This document shows positions 47,901 to 55,689 of a stretch of 64,000 nt of DNA, piece by piece. The position numbers and the translations under genes are program-made. Each line of letters starts with the position of its first letter. Position 1 is the stretch's first letter. The notes below the pieces were generated by a model that made no database searches, had not been told where the DNA came from, and saw only the letters and a program-made list of their open reading frames with translations. Where the stretch lies: assembly GCA_034336665.1 (NCBI GenBank), contig CM067590.1, positions 4,934,459-4,998,458 of the forward strand, written 5' to 3'. The DNA is from Luscinia megarhynchos. Its lineage: Eukaryota > Chordata > Aves > Passeriformes > Turdidae.

Positions 47901-49661
47901 TCCCCATAAATAACGGCGGGTCCTCGTCGCTGGCTTTGTCCGTTCCCACGGGGAGCTCGAATTTCTTAAAAAATAAATTAAAAATCGCTAACGTGTGTTT
48001 TGTTGGCCACGGCTGGGCCCCGCGGAGCCAAGAGCTCCGGTGGTTTCCGGGGGGAGCGGCTCTGCCGGGGCTGGCGGGGAGCACCGGGCACGTCCCCGCG
48101 GGCCGCTGTCCCCTCTGTCCCACCCTCCGGCGCTTTCCCCCGCACTGAAACCCCCGCGTTCCTCCAGCAAAGGCCGCCCCGAGACGGCGAGACCTCGGGG
48201 AACGGCGCTGCGGGACCAAAACCCAACCGGGAACCGGAGACACGGGGCAGCCGGTGCCCGGCGGGAGCGGCCCGGAGATTCCCCGAGAGAACGGACCGCG
48301 GAGGAGTTCCAGGGCACCGCCGGTGCCGCGGGGCCGGTTCGGCGGCACCGAGAGGGAAACCCCCGGGGCAGGGGGACGGGCGGCGGCGAACGGGCTCCCT
48401 CCACCCGCGATCCCGCAGCTCTGGCGGGCAGCAGCAGGCCCGGGGAGGCGGGAGGTCGCCTTCGGCATAACTCACCTGAACATGAATCCCTTCCCGGTAA
48501 CAGCGCCCGAGCCCGGCCCCAGCTCGCGATGGCAACCCCGGAACCCCCGAGGTTCCCTCGGGTGTTCGCGGCACCCCCGACCCACCCGCCCGGAGGCGGC
48601 CCGAGCCGAGCCGAGCCGTGCCGTGTCCTACCTGCCAGTCTGAGCGCCGACATCCTCTGAAATTCCGGCTCCTGCAACCATTTCCACATCCTGCGGAAAG
48701 TCTCCCGGCCGGACTTGAGCTTACTCCAGGGCTTGGGGTTCCGCAGCAGGTCCGAGAGGGTCCCCTGGGAGCGGCACAAGATCCTCTGCGCGAAGATGGC
48801 CTGCGGGATGCTGTAGCGCTTCAGCTCGGCCGTGATGCGCTGAGCCACCTCCTTGGTGTTGATCTCCTCCACCTGGCCGGAGCCGCCGGGCTGGGAGCCG
48901 GGGCCGGGCGCCGGGCGCTCCCGCTCGCCCAGCAGCGCCGCTCCGGGCTGCCCGTGCGGGTGCCCGTGCGGGTGCATCCCGTTGAGCGGCGGCATCATGG
49001 CCGAGCTGGGCGCCGCCAGCCCCCGCGCCAGGTGCTCCTCGCCCCGGGACAGCATCGCGGCGTGCGAGTCGAAGCCGTTGGGCGAGAGCATCTTCTCGTT
49101 GGGCAAGTGGCCGGCGGGGCCGTAGGGGGCCAGCGGCTGCTGGGCGTTGTGCAGGCTGCCCAGCCCGTTGGGCAGCGGCGATAGGGGCTGCCCCATGGCC
49201 GGCATGTCCTTGGGGTAGTGGCTGTAGAGGTTGCCCATGGAGGCCAAGCTCCGCTCGTCGCGCATGAGGGTGAAGCTGCCGCTGACGTTGCCGGCCAGGC
49301 GCTGGTGCGGGTGGTGGTGGTGGTGGTGGTGGTGCGGGTGGTGGAACTTCTCCGAGACGGTGGAGATGGGCGGCAGGTGCTGCAGGGGAGTCAGCGTGGT
49401 GTAGGTGCTGCTCAGGCTCATGCCGGAGGGCGACTCGCAGGACATGCTCATGGCGGGGTGCAGCGGGGCTCCCAGGCTGTGCTCGCCGCGGTAGTCGCCC
49501 CCCTCCAGGATGGAGGCCATGCCCGAGACCATAGCGGGCCGCCCGTGCGGCACCAGGTTGCGGTGCGAGCTCTGCCGCCCGTGCGCGGGGCTCAGCAGCT
49601 CGGCGGGCTGCGAGTGCGGGACGCCGTGCAGGCTGCCCAGGTTCTCCATCGCCAGCTCCAT
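26644..49661 (-). CDS. ONECUT3: ONECUT3, cut-homeobox transcription factor (2 coding exons)
   Basis: Onecut proteins bind DNA with one CUT domain plus a divergent homeodomain and act in neuronal, retinal and endodermal differentiation. Joining 49,661-48,632 to 26,936-26,644 gives 440 residues. Residues 1-120 hold MELAMENLGSLHGVPHSQ, the TYTTLTPLQHLPPISTVS box and a His tract (about 117-129). SGSFTLMRDERSLASMG follows at about 127-152, the CUT domain (EEINTKEVAQRITAELKRYS and on) at about 275-350 and the homeodomain at about 361-420. The homeodomain has the class-defining Phe48 and Met50 (NFFMNARRR). The protein ends SSSTSTFSKA. ERSLQPKKQRLVFTDLQRR matches ONECUT3 better than ONECUT1 or ONECUT2, and ATP8B3 lies next door as in human. 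It is shorter than the human protein because the Ala/Gly expansions are absent. The start is set by GCCACCATGG. Confidence 0.96.
26945..28045. other. ONECUT3 intron, unique sequence
   Basis: About 1.1 kb next to exon 2. No repeat or coding pattern recognised. Confidence 0.55.
28048..28492. repeat. ~31-33-bp minisatellite (GGGATGGGACAGGAATTCCC)
   Basis: Fourteen or so units of GGGATGGGACAGGAATTCCC plus TTTGGGCTGCA, very homogeneous. Each has an EcoRI site (GAATTC) inside the palindrome GGAATTCC. Confidence 0.95.
28493..29337. other. ONECUT3 intron, unique sequence
   Basis: About 840 bp without a repeat family or coding pattern that I recognise. Confidence 0.55.
29338..29745. repeat. ~142-bp tandem triplication
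   Basis: Three copies beginning ACAGCTGCCTAAAATTGC, containing CAGTGCCACTGCCAGGCAC and TCCTGATATTTTGG. Copies diverge at a few positions and in the length of an A-rich stretch. Confidence 0.9.
30070..30606 (+). mobile_element. Solo LTR, family A (copy 3)
   Basis: TGCTGGGGAGGGAATAGC to ACCAACCCCCACA. Flanking hexamers gtttaa (30,064-30,069) and gcttaa (30,607-30,612) form a 6-bp target-site duplication with one mismatch. Nearly the reverse complement of copy 2 in ATP8B3. Confidence 0.88.
30607..31030. other. Spacer between two family A LTRs
   Basis: 424 bp of unique-looking sequence, not retroviral. Each flanking LTR has its own target-site duplication, so these are two separate insertions. 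Confidence 0.7.
31031..31558 (+). mobile_element. Solo LTR, family A (copy 4, best preserved)
   Basis: TGTTGGGGAGGTAATATC to AAAAACCCCACA, with perfect 6-bp duplications aaggag at 31,025-31,030 and 31,559-31,564. A CCTATAATAAAATACC stretch near 31,480-31,495 supplies an AATAAA close to the 3' end, as expected of the R region. Best reference for the family in this window. Confidence 0.92.
31725..31945. promoter_or_regulatory. Candidate conserved non-coding block
   Basis: Non-repetitive sequence between an LTR and a CR1 with TTTAACTAATACCTGATGGC, CATTCACTTGCAATACAACC, TGTAATTTTCTG and CTTTGCTTAAGTGCC (an NK2-like TTAAGTG). It looks like enhancer sequence, but conservation was not tested. Confidence 0.3.
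32300..32590 (+). mobile_element. CR1 LINE 3' segment
   Basis: Typical avian CR1 order: GGTCTCTTCTCCCAGGTAAC, CCTCAAGTTGCACCAGGC, GAGGTTTAGATTGGACATC, AAATTTCTTCATGGGAAAGG, GGAGTCACCATCCCTGGAAG and AGAGATCTTTTCCTGCC, ending near GCTCTGTGA. Sense on the plus strand, 5'-truncated. Confidence 0.92.
32591..35454. other. ONECUT3 intron, mostly unique
   Basis: About 2.9 kb without recognised repeats except G/T-type simple runs (33,307-33,420). A block near 34,165-34,220 (AGAGCAAATTGGTGC and TAATGAAGTGCC) resembles homeodomain-site-rich enhancer sequence. No exon supported. Confidence 0.45.
35455..35886 (+). mobile_element. CR1 LINE 3' segment
   Basis: CR1 order GCTGCTCACCTGGAGAAGAG, GGAATGGCTGCCACTGCC, GGGTGGGATATTGGGCAG, GGCACAGGGTGCCCAGAGC, CCCTGGATCCCTGGCAGTG and CCCGTCCAACCCAAACC. 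Sense on the plus strand. Very like the copy at 60,658 in reverse, suggesting a recently active subfamily. Confidence 0.92.
35915..36330. other. CpG-rich island in ONECUT3 intron
   Basis: Dense CpG (CCGGCCCGCT, GGACGGCCGCGCG, GGGGCGGGCG) with no TATA box seen. Could be an internal promoter or an unmethylated enhancer, or simply GC-rich microchromosome DNA. No exon recognised. Confidence 0.5.
36365..37105. repeat. CATCCCTGCCC minisatellite
   Basis: About 740 bp of 10-13-bp units (CCCATCCCTGC, CCCCATCACTGC, CCATCTCTGTC). One strand is almost pure pyrimidine with regular G. Long open frames across it are artefacts. Confidence 0.93.
37205..37345. promoter_or_regulatory. Candidate enhancer block (homeobox sites)
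   Basis: Unique block between two minisatellites with GACTCTTAATCCACC and AGGGATTACGCGC (two bicoid/OTX-type TAATCC cores, inverted), GCAGTAATTGCGC and GTTTTAATTCGAGC. Non-repetitive and unlike its surroundings. Confidence 0.35.
37680..37910. promoter_or_regulatory. Candidate enhancer block
   Basis: TTTGTAATCAGCTCC, CATTGATCCTGCCCGG, GTCGATTTTATTGAAAC and GGATATTGCTGGCACATC are unlike the adjacent minisatellites and rich in homeodomain/HNF6-like cores. Conservation untested. Confidence 0.3.
37968..38665. repeat. TATTCCCTTCCCC minisatellite
   Basis: About 700 bp of 11-14-bp units (CCCTATTCCCTTCC, CCCATTCCCTGCC). The last ten units are nearly identical 12-mers, the youngest part. Confidence 0.93.
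38666..38955. repeat. Purine-rich low-complexity tract
   Basis: Almost 300 bp of A/G-rich sequence (GAAGAAGGAAAAAGGGG, GAAAGAGAAAG) directly after the pyrimidine-rich array, giving a sharp strand-composition switch at 38,665. Confidence 0.85.
39085..40012. repeat. ~36-bp minisatellite with GACAGT hexamers
   Basis: About 25 units of CTGCCGGGGGCTCTGCCAGG plus a variable run of TGACAG (1-5 hexamers). Two-level structure: unit expansion and inner hexamer expansion. Confidence 0.93.
40013..41515. other. ONECUT3 intron, unique
   Basis: About 1.5 kb without a recognised repeat. A stretch near 40,865-40,905 (CGCATTTGCAATTTTATCCC) has octamer-like and homeodomain-like cores. Confidence 0.45.
41518..41640. 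repeat. (TA)n-rich tract
   Basis: ATATATATGTATATA-type repeats over about 120 bp with interruptions; able to form cruciforms. Confidence 0.9.
41905..42745. repeat. ~10/20-bp minisatellite (CATCCTGGGCTCATGGGACA)
   Basis: About 45 units of CATCCTGGGCTCATGG with ACA/GCT/ACTC linkers. It begins abruptly in AT-rich sequence and ends in unique GC-rich sequence. Confidence 0.95.
43690..43860. promoter_or_regulatory. Candidate enhancer block with ONECUT-like site
   Basis: AT-rich unique block with AATTGATTCAAAGGTCAC. AAATTGATTCAAA differs from the HNF6/Onecut consensus DHWATTGAYTWWD at one position and overlaps a nuclear-receptor half-site (AAGGTCA). GATTTTAATAGATG and GACTTATCAGTTAAATG are nearby. 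It sits between GC-rich segments, which suggests selection. Confidence 0.4.
43960..44400. other. CpG-rich island in ONECUT3 intron
   Basis: Dense CpG over about 440 bp (GCGGGCGGAGCGGGGCGG, GCGGCGCGGTGCGGGGCG). Short TATTTAT-free sequence; no exon recognised. Confidence 0.45.
44385..44456 (-). mobile_element. CR1 3' tail remnant
   Basis: Plus strand TTCACAGAATGCCAGAACG, then GATTAAAGCTCATCGCGTTCC, antisense to the CR1 3' end; about 70 bp. Confidence 0.7.
44472..44580. repeat. ~38-bp tandem repeat, 3 copies
   Basis: Three near-identical copies of AGCAAACTAAAATTGTAATTT plus AGGGGAAAAAAT, next to the CR1 remnant. Confidence 0.92.
45003..45105. repeat. AT-rich inverted repeats
   Basis: AAAAAATTAAATATATAT, TATATATAATTTTAAATTTAA and AAAAATTAAATATATATA form overlapping inverted repeats in an otherwise GC-rich area. 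Confidence 0.85.
45330..45605. repeat. (GAAA/GGAAA)n polypurine tract
   Basis: About 275 bp of nearly pure purine (AAAGGAAAGAAAG and variants). A long triplex-capable polypurine/polypyrimidine block. Open frames in it are artefacts. Confidence 0.92.
45770..46540. promoter_or_regulatory. CpG-rich island with ATCGAT and AP-1-like sites
   Basis: CpG-rich sequence ending in a unique block CGTGGTCATCGATCCGCG (ATCGAT at 46,467-46,472), ACTCACTGAGTCGG (an AP-1/MARE-like inverted repeat) and CTAATCCATCAGATGG. Possible enhancer or alternative promoter of ONECUT3, 3 kb downstream of its start codon. Confidence 0.4.
46640..46800. repeat. GGGAAT hexamer repeat
   Basis: GGAGCA units pass into about 20 GGGAAT/AGGAAT hexamers. 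Same family of simple sequence as the pyrimidine array at 37,968 but without its longer period. Confidence 0.92.
47745..47925. promoter_or_regulatory. Candidate neural enhancer: SOX-POU composite
   Basis: Unique AT-rich block with GGAACAATTTGCATTC: a SOX-type AACAAT (47,781-47,786) overlapping a perfect POU octamer ATTTGCAT (47,785-47,792). A forkhead-like TTATTTAC is 30 bp upstream; TTTTCAATAGGG (Onecut-like), CTAATTAAAG and CCATAAATAACGG follow. It lies in the ONECUT3 intron, 0.7 kb from exon 1. Confidence 0.45.
48632..49661 (-). CDS. ONECUT3: ONECUT3 exon 1: N-terminus and CUT domain
   Basis: Start ATG at 49,661-49,659 in a perfect GCCACCATGG context, giving MELAMENLGS as in other ONECUT3 proteins. 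It reads 343 codons plus one base to the donor GGCAG/GTAGGA. The CUT domain is complete except for its last residues and intact (SIPQAIFAQRILCRSQGTLS, LLRNPKPWSKLKSGRETF, RRMWKWLQEPEFQRMSAL). An in-frame Glu/Ala-rich reading upstream has no ATG and is taken as 5' UTR. Confidence 0.97.
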
Positions 49662-49827
49662 GGTGGCCGCCGGGCTCTGCCGCTGCCTCGCCCGCTCGCT
49701 CGCTGCCTTCCTCCCCCACCCCCCCGCCGCCGCCGCCGCCGCCGCCTCCTCCTCCTCCTCCTCCTCCACCGCCGCCCCCCCCTTCCCGCGCCGGCTGCCC
49801 GGATTAATTCAGACTCCGCGCCCGGGG

Positions 49828-49833
49828 ATCGAT
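49828..49833. promoter_or_regulatory. ATCGAT Onecut core near own promoter
   Basis: ATCGAT is a recognised core of Onecut sites; here about 170 bp upstream of the ONECUT3 ATG, next to GATTAATTC. Confidence 0.35.
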
Positions 49834-49997
49834 GTCCGCGCCCCGCGGTCAGGCCGGCATGGCGCGCCCGCCGCCCGCCCTGCGGGGCGCGGGGCCGGGG
49901 GCTGCGCGGGGCTGGGGGCGCGGGGCTCGGTGCGGGGCGGCTGCGGAGCCTCGGCCGCCGGCTCCCGGCTCCCGGCAGCCTCGCTCTGGCCCGGCCG

Positions 49998-50005
49998 TGA
50001 CGTCA
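49998..50005. promoter_or_regulatory. Perfect palindromic CRE (TGACGTCA)
   Basis: GGCCGTGACGTCAGCGCC, a full CREB/ATF site in the CpG island about 340 bp upstream of the ONECUT3 ATG. Confidence 0.6.
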
Positions 50006-50460
50006 GCGCCGCCCCCCCCCCCGCCGGACCGAGCCGCCCCCCCCGGCACCGCTCCCGGTGGGGAGCCGGGACCGGGAGCCGGGCCCCCGGCGGGGTCACC
50101 TTCCCCCCGCCCGCGGTGACACCGCCGCGCCGCCTGACCCCTGTCACCCTCCCCGGACCGGCTGGCACGCCCTCCCCGCCGCGCCCGGTACCCCGAGTGC
50201 CCACCTGCGCCTCCGCACATCTGGCTGTGCCGGGAGCGCACATCTGGCTGCGCCAGCCACCCCTGGATGCGCCTGTTCCCGGTGTCCCCAGCCTCCCGCT
50301 GGCCCGTTCTCCACCCCGTGCCCCTCCCAAGGGCCTGCTTGTCCCTGTCTACCCCAAAAATCCCCGCATCCCCCTGTGCCCCCCATCACCACCTTTCCCC
50401 TGCCCCCCGGCGGGCGCTGCTCGGGAATGGGGAGGCCGCCTTGGCACGGGCGGGGGAGGT

Positions 50461-51490
50461 GACAGGGACACGCTTGGGGCGACACGCGGTGCCGCAGGAG
50501 GAAAAAAATAGAAGGAAGGGAAAAAATAAATTGCAATTGAAAATGGAAAGCGCAAAGGGAAAATGAAATGGAAAAATGGAGAATGGAAAGAGAAAATCGA
50601 AAGGGAAAAGGGAAGCGGAAAGGTAAAGGAAAGGAGGGTGAGGGGGGCTGGCTGAAGAGCCAACGTGAGCCGGTTCCAGGCCACCGGCGGGGCTGGCGCT
50701 CCGTGTCCTTCCAGACGCGTTTTCAGCTTCCCCCCGCCCCGCTATCCCGAGCTGGGCTCCCCGGGCAATTCTGGCCTTTCCCGGCCTGATCCAGGCCGGC
50801 ACGTGCGGCTTCCCCAAGCTTTATTGAACAGACCGAAAAAATGAAATTAAAATCCACAGCGTCCTGCGGGTGGGGCCCGCCAGCCCCGCGTGGGCTGCTC
50901 AGCTCCCGGTGGCTTCCACAGGGGCGGTCCGGGGCTGTTCCAGGTGCTCCACTCGGCACCCGCCTGCTGAGCGAGTAACTCAGCCAAATTTCACACCCCG
51001 TCTAAATTCTAAGTGCTTTCAACACAAGCCGTCTCCAGGCACCCCATCCCAGCCCATCCGTTCCATCCGCTGCCTCCCGTCCATCCCCCAGTTTTCTATC
51101 CCACCCCGGGAAGTCAATTAAGTGCCCAGTTCATTAAAATAAAGCCTCGCAAATTCCCGGGACGTCAGAGCAAGGGCAGATGATGAACGGGGTGGGGTGG
51201 GGGGTCTCCCCTCAGCCCCTTTTCTGCCCCTTAAGCTCGATCCAGCCCCTGGAGCTGAGATCTGGGAGGACCCCGGGCCCTCCCTTGGCCTCCCCTCGGT
51301 TCACGCCTGCCCGGGGGGCCCGCGGGCCGCGGGCAGGACCCCGACACAGAGGGAAGCACGGCCCGGGGGCTCTGCCGGGGGTGCGAAGTGCCCGATACGC
51401 GGCTGGGCGGGGGCAGCTCTCAGGCAGGTAACGGGACCCGGAGCCGGCCAGGGAGGGACAGGGCGGTCAGAGATGAGCGAGGGGGGCGAA
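50461..51490. other. ONECUT3 upstream DNA, nothing recognised
   Basis: About 1 kb; an A/G-rich patch at 50,500-50,635 and otherwise unique-looking sequence. A half-CRE (GACGTCAG) lies near 51,162. Confidence 0.5.
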
Positions 51491-51494
51491 GTCG

Positions 51495-52262
51495 AGGTGC
51501 CAGGGGTGAGCAGGGATCCCCAGAGCCGGAGAGGAACGGGCAGAGATCCCCAGAGCCAGACGGGGGTGGGCAGGGGGCCTGGAGCTGGGCAGGGATGGGC
51601 AGAGGGAAGGTTCAGAGCCGGGCAGGGATAGGCAGGGGGCCTGGAGCTGGGCAGGGGGCCTGGAGCTGGGCAGGGATGGGCAGAGGAATGCTCAGAGCCG
51701 GGCAGGGATGGGCAGGGGGCCTGGAACTGGGCAGAGACGGGCAGGGGAAGGTTCAAAGCTGGGCAGGGATGGGCAGGGATGGGCAGGGAAGGCTCAGAGC
51801 CGGGCAGGGATGGGCAGGGGCCTGGAACTGGGCAGAGACGGGCAGGGGAAGGTTCAAAGCTGGGCAGGGATGGGCAGGGGCCTGGAGCCGGGTAGAGATG
51901 GGCAGGGGAAGGCTCAGAGCTGGGCAGGGGTGGACAGGGGGTCTGGAACTGGGCAGAGATGGGCAGGGGAAGGTTCAGAGCTGGGCAGGGATGGGCAGGG
52001 GAAGGCTCAGAGCTGGGCAGGGATGGGCAGGGGGCCTGGAGCCGGGTAGAGATGGCAGGGGAAGCTCAGAGCCGGGCAGGGATGGGCAGAGATGGGCAGG
52101 GATGGGCAGGGGGGCCTGGAGCTGGGCAGAGATGGGCAGGGAAGGTTCGGAGTCGGGCAGGGATGGGCAGGGGGCTGGAGCTGGGCAGGGATGGGCAGGG
52201 GAAGGTTCGGAGTCGGGCAGGGGGCTGGAGCCGGGCAGGGGGCTGGAGCCGGGCAGCACCAG
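51495..52262. repeat. GGGCAGGGATGGGCAGGGG minisatellite
   Basis: About 770 bp of variable units built from GAGCTGGGCAGGGATGGGCA and GGGGAAGGTTCAGAGC, including a duplicated longer block around 51,720-51,870. G-rich on the plus strand. Confidence 0.93.
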
Positions 52263-52329
52263 AAGATGCTGAGGGGGTGTCGGGGTGAGCGGCGAGGAGG
52301 AGGTGAGGAACAAACCAGGGATGAGGCAG

Positions 52330-52640
52330 CCGCGTCTGGAAGGTTTCACGGAGTGTAATAATGGCGATAGCGCATCGACCGCCCATCGATAGATCTATCC
52401 CTGCAGCTGCCGTCCCGCACCGCGGCCCCGTGCCAGGCTCCCGGTGCCCCCTCCCCAGCCCCGCCGGGCCCGCAGCACCGGGAGCCCCCCGGGACGGGCG
52501 CCGGCCCTGCCCCTCCGCCGCGCTTCTCACCGAGCAAACAGCCAAAAAAGAGAGAGACTTTTTAGTAATTAGTGCGACGTAATTGAGTAATGCGGTCGCC
52601 CCTCGCCCCCTCCCGCCCCTCCCCGATCGATGCAATATCA
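52330..52640. promoter_or_regulatory. Candidate enhancer: ATCGAT and TAAT cores
   Basis: Contains CCCATCGATAGATCTATCC (ATCGAT 52,385-52,390), TTTTTAGTAATTAGTGCG, ACGTAATTGAGTAATGCGG and CCGATCGATGCAATATC (ATCGAT 52,626-52,631). It is non-repetitive beside a minisatellite, about 2.7-3.0 kb upstream of the ONECUT3 ATG. Confidence 0.4.
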
Positions 52641-53329
52641 TTAGGGCGAGAGGCACCGAGAGGCGCGGGGGGGCGGCGGGAGCCCCCCGGGCCGCCGTGC
52701 GGGGTTCGCTGCCCGGGGGAAGCCCCTCGGAGCGCCCGGAGCCTCTGGCGAGGGGCCGGGACCCAGCACGGGGGAGAGGCCCCGGCTCCATCCGCCAGCT
52801 GGATGCTATTGATCCCTTCCCTCGCCACCTCTTTCTTCCTGAGCTTCCTCTCGCTGTTTAATTCCCTTCCCTCTGCTCCTCCGCAGCCGCCCGGGCAGCG
52901 CTCCGAGAGGAGCCGGGCGCTGCGGGCACCCCGGGGGGCGCAGAGCGGTAAGTGCAGCCCCCGCCACATCCTAGCAGAGACCTCGGACCCCCAACCCCCT
53001 CATCTTCCCAGAGCTGCTCTCTGGTCCCCGCCCGTGCCCGCTCCGGGGCTCCAAAATCGGGGGAGGAACCGAACCTTGCCGCCGCTGCTGCTGCGCACCT
53101 CGAGGGCTGCTTTGAGCTCAATTCGGTTTATTTTTATTTATTTTTTTTCCCCCCCATTGCACTTAGGAACAGCGCGAAGGCACAAACGCTGCGGCCAGGA
53201 CCAGCCCCACCGGGCGCGCACCGGGCACCGGCAGAACCGTCGGGTTTTACCGGGCAAGGGAAGAAAAGGAGCCGGAAGGCGGCTCCGCGCACCCCACCGG
53301 GAGCTAAAAGTTCCTTAAAGTTCTTTAAG

Positions 53330-53610
53330 GCTTCAAAATAACAGCACCATCGCCTGGCAGGTGAATTATTTAGTGCCTATAGATCCCTCGCAAACCCTTT
53401 CATTTCGGTTCCAAACCATCCCCAGCCCAGCCTTTGCCTATGGATGTCTCGATTTTCCAACAATCAAGCGGGAGGCAAAGAGCGTGGCAATTCCTGCTAA
53501 TCGATTTTCCATACAATGGGCCCCAGATGATGTTTTAAAATGTGAGAAACTAAAATGTGTTGGTTTAAATAAGACTTTTGCAATCAATAGCTTTTAAAAA
53601 AAGAGTCTTT
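53330..53610. promoter_or_regulatory. Candidate ONECUT3 upstream enhancer
   Basis: A 280-bp AT-rich unique block inside GC-rich DNA, with GCTAATCGATTTTCC (ATCGAT 53,500-53,505), TTGCAATCAATAGC (AATCAATA, an HNF6-type core, 53,582-53,589) and CCAACAATCAAGCG. It is about 3.7-3.9 kb upstream of the start codon. The abrupt composition change and clustered Onecut-type cores suggest a conserved element. Confidence 0.45.
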
Positions 53611-53699
53611 GATACCGGTTCTTGAAGGGGATTCAAACGCTTTCGCTTCCAAAACAAAACAAAGCAGGAAAAAAAAACCAGCCACGCCGGAAAAGTTCC

Positions 53700-55320
53700 A
53701 CCTGGATTTGGGGTCACTAAAGCGGGGCAACGCCGCTCGGGGGGCGCAGCGCCGGGACCGAAGCCCCCCGACCCCTCCGCGGGGCTCGGCTCCCCCCGGG
53801 CCGGGGCAGCCCCGCTGTTTCTGCCCCTTTCCCTCCCGGTTCCGCCTGCTCGGGTGCGATTTTCCCTTCCCCGCTCTCCCGGCGGCGCCCAGTCGCGCTG
53901 CACTGTGGTTTGTAGCGCCCCGGCAAGGAATCCAGCCGAGAAAAAACTCCGGCCCTTTCCCCACCGACCGCTGCCTCTCCTTAAAATCCCGGCCCCCCTC
54001 GGCCGATCATCGAGATCTGCGCCCTCGCAGAGTATTTTTTTTTTCTCCCCCAATTTTAAGACAGTTTTAGCCACAAGATCAGGCCCTTTCCCCACCCCTC
54101 CCGACTTTTTTTTTCCTTTCTCTTTCCCTTTGGCGGGATATAATATAATTTTTTTAATGCCCTACCGGCGTGAAAATTTTTATTCTCTCTGCAGGCTCGG
54201 CCCAGGAGGTGTGCAGGGACAGGAGCAGAGCGGGGGTCCGGCCGGGAGCCGCCCCCTCCCCCGCCCGGCTGCGCCGCCCGCCGTGCCCCGGTGCCGCCGG
54301 CTCGGGCGTGGGCGGCCCCGGGAGGGGGAAAAAGCGGCAGCACCGGGGGGAAGCGACGCGGAGGGGTCGGGAGGGAGAGTTAGGAGCCGAACCGGCCCCT
54401 CCACGGCTTTCCCGGAGACTTTTCTCGTTTACCCGGAAACTTTGGGCGGCCTCGAAACTCAGCGGGAAGCAGCGGCGGGGTCCCGGCGGCGGCGGGGAGT
54501 GGGCGCCGGGGGGTTTCTATCCGAATTCTCCCCCAGGGGGACATTTGAGGATGGGCCGCGTCTCTTTTCGATGTGACCCCCGCAGGTTTTCCCCGAACGA
54601 GGCGGCCCCGCGGAGCTGCGGCGCATCCCGGGCCGGGGCCGGGCGCCCCCCGGGTTCCGCACCCACCTCGGCCGGGGCGGGGGGCTCGGGTCCCCCCCGC
54701 TGCCTCCGCCCCGCCGACACCACCGGGAGCCTCCGGGAGCCTCTGTCAGCCGCAATTTGTTTTCAAAACTTCCCCGCAGAGCAGCGCTGAACTTTACACC
54801 CTGGCAGCGGCGCGGGAAGGGCTCGGAGCACTCTGCGGAAAAATCTCTGCGATTTCGCCCAGTTGCGAGATATAAAATTGATACAATCGAATTTTTATTT
54901 TGTTTTTTTGTCCTCTAATTTTTCCCCTCCCTCCCGTTGCGTCTCTGCCTTTCCCCGGTCAGGCCCGGCCGTCCCCGAGCCCAGTCGGGGTGCGGGTGTC
55001 CCCCAGACCCCTCACGCATCGAGCTCGCCGCGCTCCACGGGACGGGACCGCGCGTGTCCCCCAGACCTCCCAAACCTCCTTGTTCCCCCTGCTCTGCCAC
55101 TTTCTGCTCCTTCTGCATTTTGGAGACCTTCAAACCCGCGTCTCCGAGCGCCCCAAAAGCTCCCTGAGGCTCGGGGGGCTGGAGGCAGGAGCCAGGGCGG
55201 GGCCGGGGTCGGTAAAACATCGAGGGAACGGGAGGAACCGGGCGCTTTCCTCCGCGCCGCATCCCCTGAGCACCGAGAGCACGCGAGCCAGGCGCACTCA
55301 TTTTACACACAATATAGATA
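53700..55320. other. GC-rich upstream region, CpG-dense patches
   Basis: CpG-rich sequence (for example 54,210-54,380 and 54,580-54,700) separated by T-rich stretches (54,035-54,170, 54,885-54,915). No supported exon. Confidence 0.4.
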
Positions 55321-55689
55321 ATCCATAGTTTATATATCTTCTACATAACGTATATAGAAAGCGAGATTATTTTAAAATAAAAACGCGATTTTAAAAGATA
55401 TTCTATATATTTAAATTTTCTTCCCCTCTGTTTCCCGCAGATATTTTCCTGTCTCTTCAGGCTCCTCCATCTGACTAGTGAGAAGCCGTCTCTGCTTTTG
55501 GACACTTTTCTCCCCGCTCCCGAGGGCAGAGGGAAGGAAGGCAGGGCCTTGTGCGATCTGCAGAGCGGCCCGGGGAGGGGGAGCGGGCCCGGCCCCCCCG
55601 GTCCCGGCGGCTCAGCCCCGCAACAGGTACCGGGATCCCCCTCCCGGGGCTGCGGGAAGAGCCTGGGAGGCAGCGGTGGGGTCAGGAGG

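Larger units (their letters stand above)
26937..48631 (-). other. ONECUT3: ONECUT3 intron (21.7 kb)
   Basis: A single intron splits the CUT domain from the homeodomain, as in human ONECUT3. It starts GTAGGACACGG and ends CACACCCGCAG on the minus strand. Contents are listed separately; the rest is unique-looking sequence with no exon I can support. Confidence 0.9.
49662..50460 (-). promoter_or_regulatory. ONECUT3: ONECUT3 CpG-island promoter and 5' UTR
   Basis: Very CpG-dense, with GCC and TCC triplet repeats just upstream of the ATG (49,729-49,770), no TATA box seen, an ATCGAT at 49,828-49,833 and a CRE at 49,998-50,005. The transcription start is not determinable from sequence alone. Confidence 0.65.

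Noticed and set aside
47988..48631. Continuation of ONECUT3 exon 1 as one 593-codon frame
   Set aside because: The frame runs past the conserved donor into intron sequence; the homeodomain is supplied by 26,644-26,936.
49659..49769. N-terminal Glu/Ala-rich extension of ONECUT3
   Set aside because: It opens with a non-ATG codon in a triplet-repeat 5' UTR; the ATG at 49,661 has a perfect Kozak context and matches the family N-terminus.
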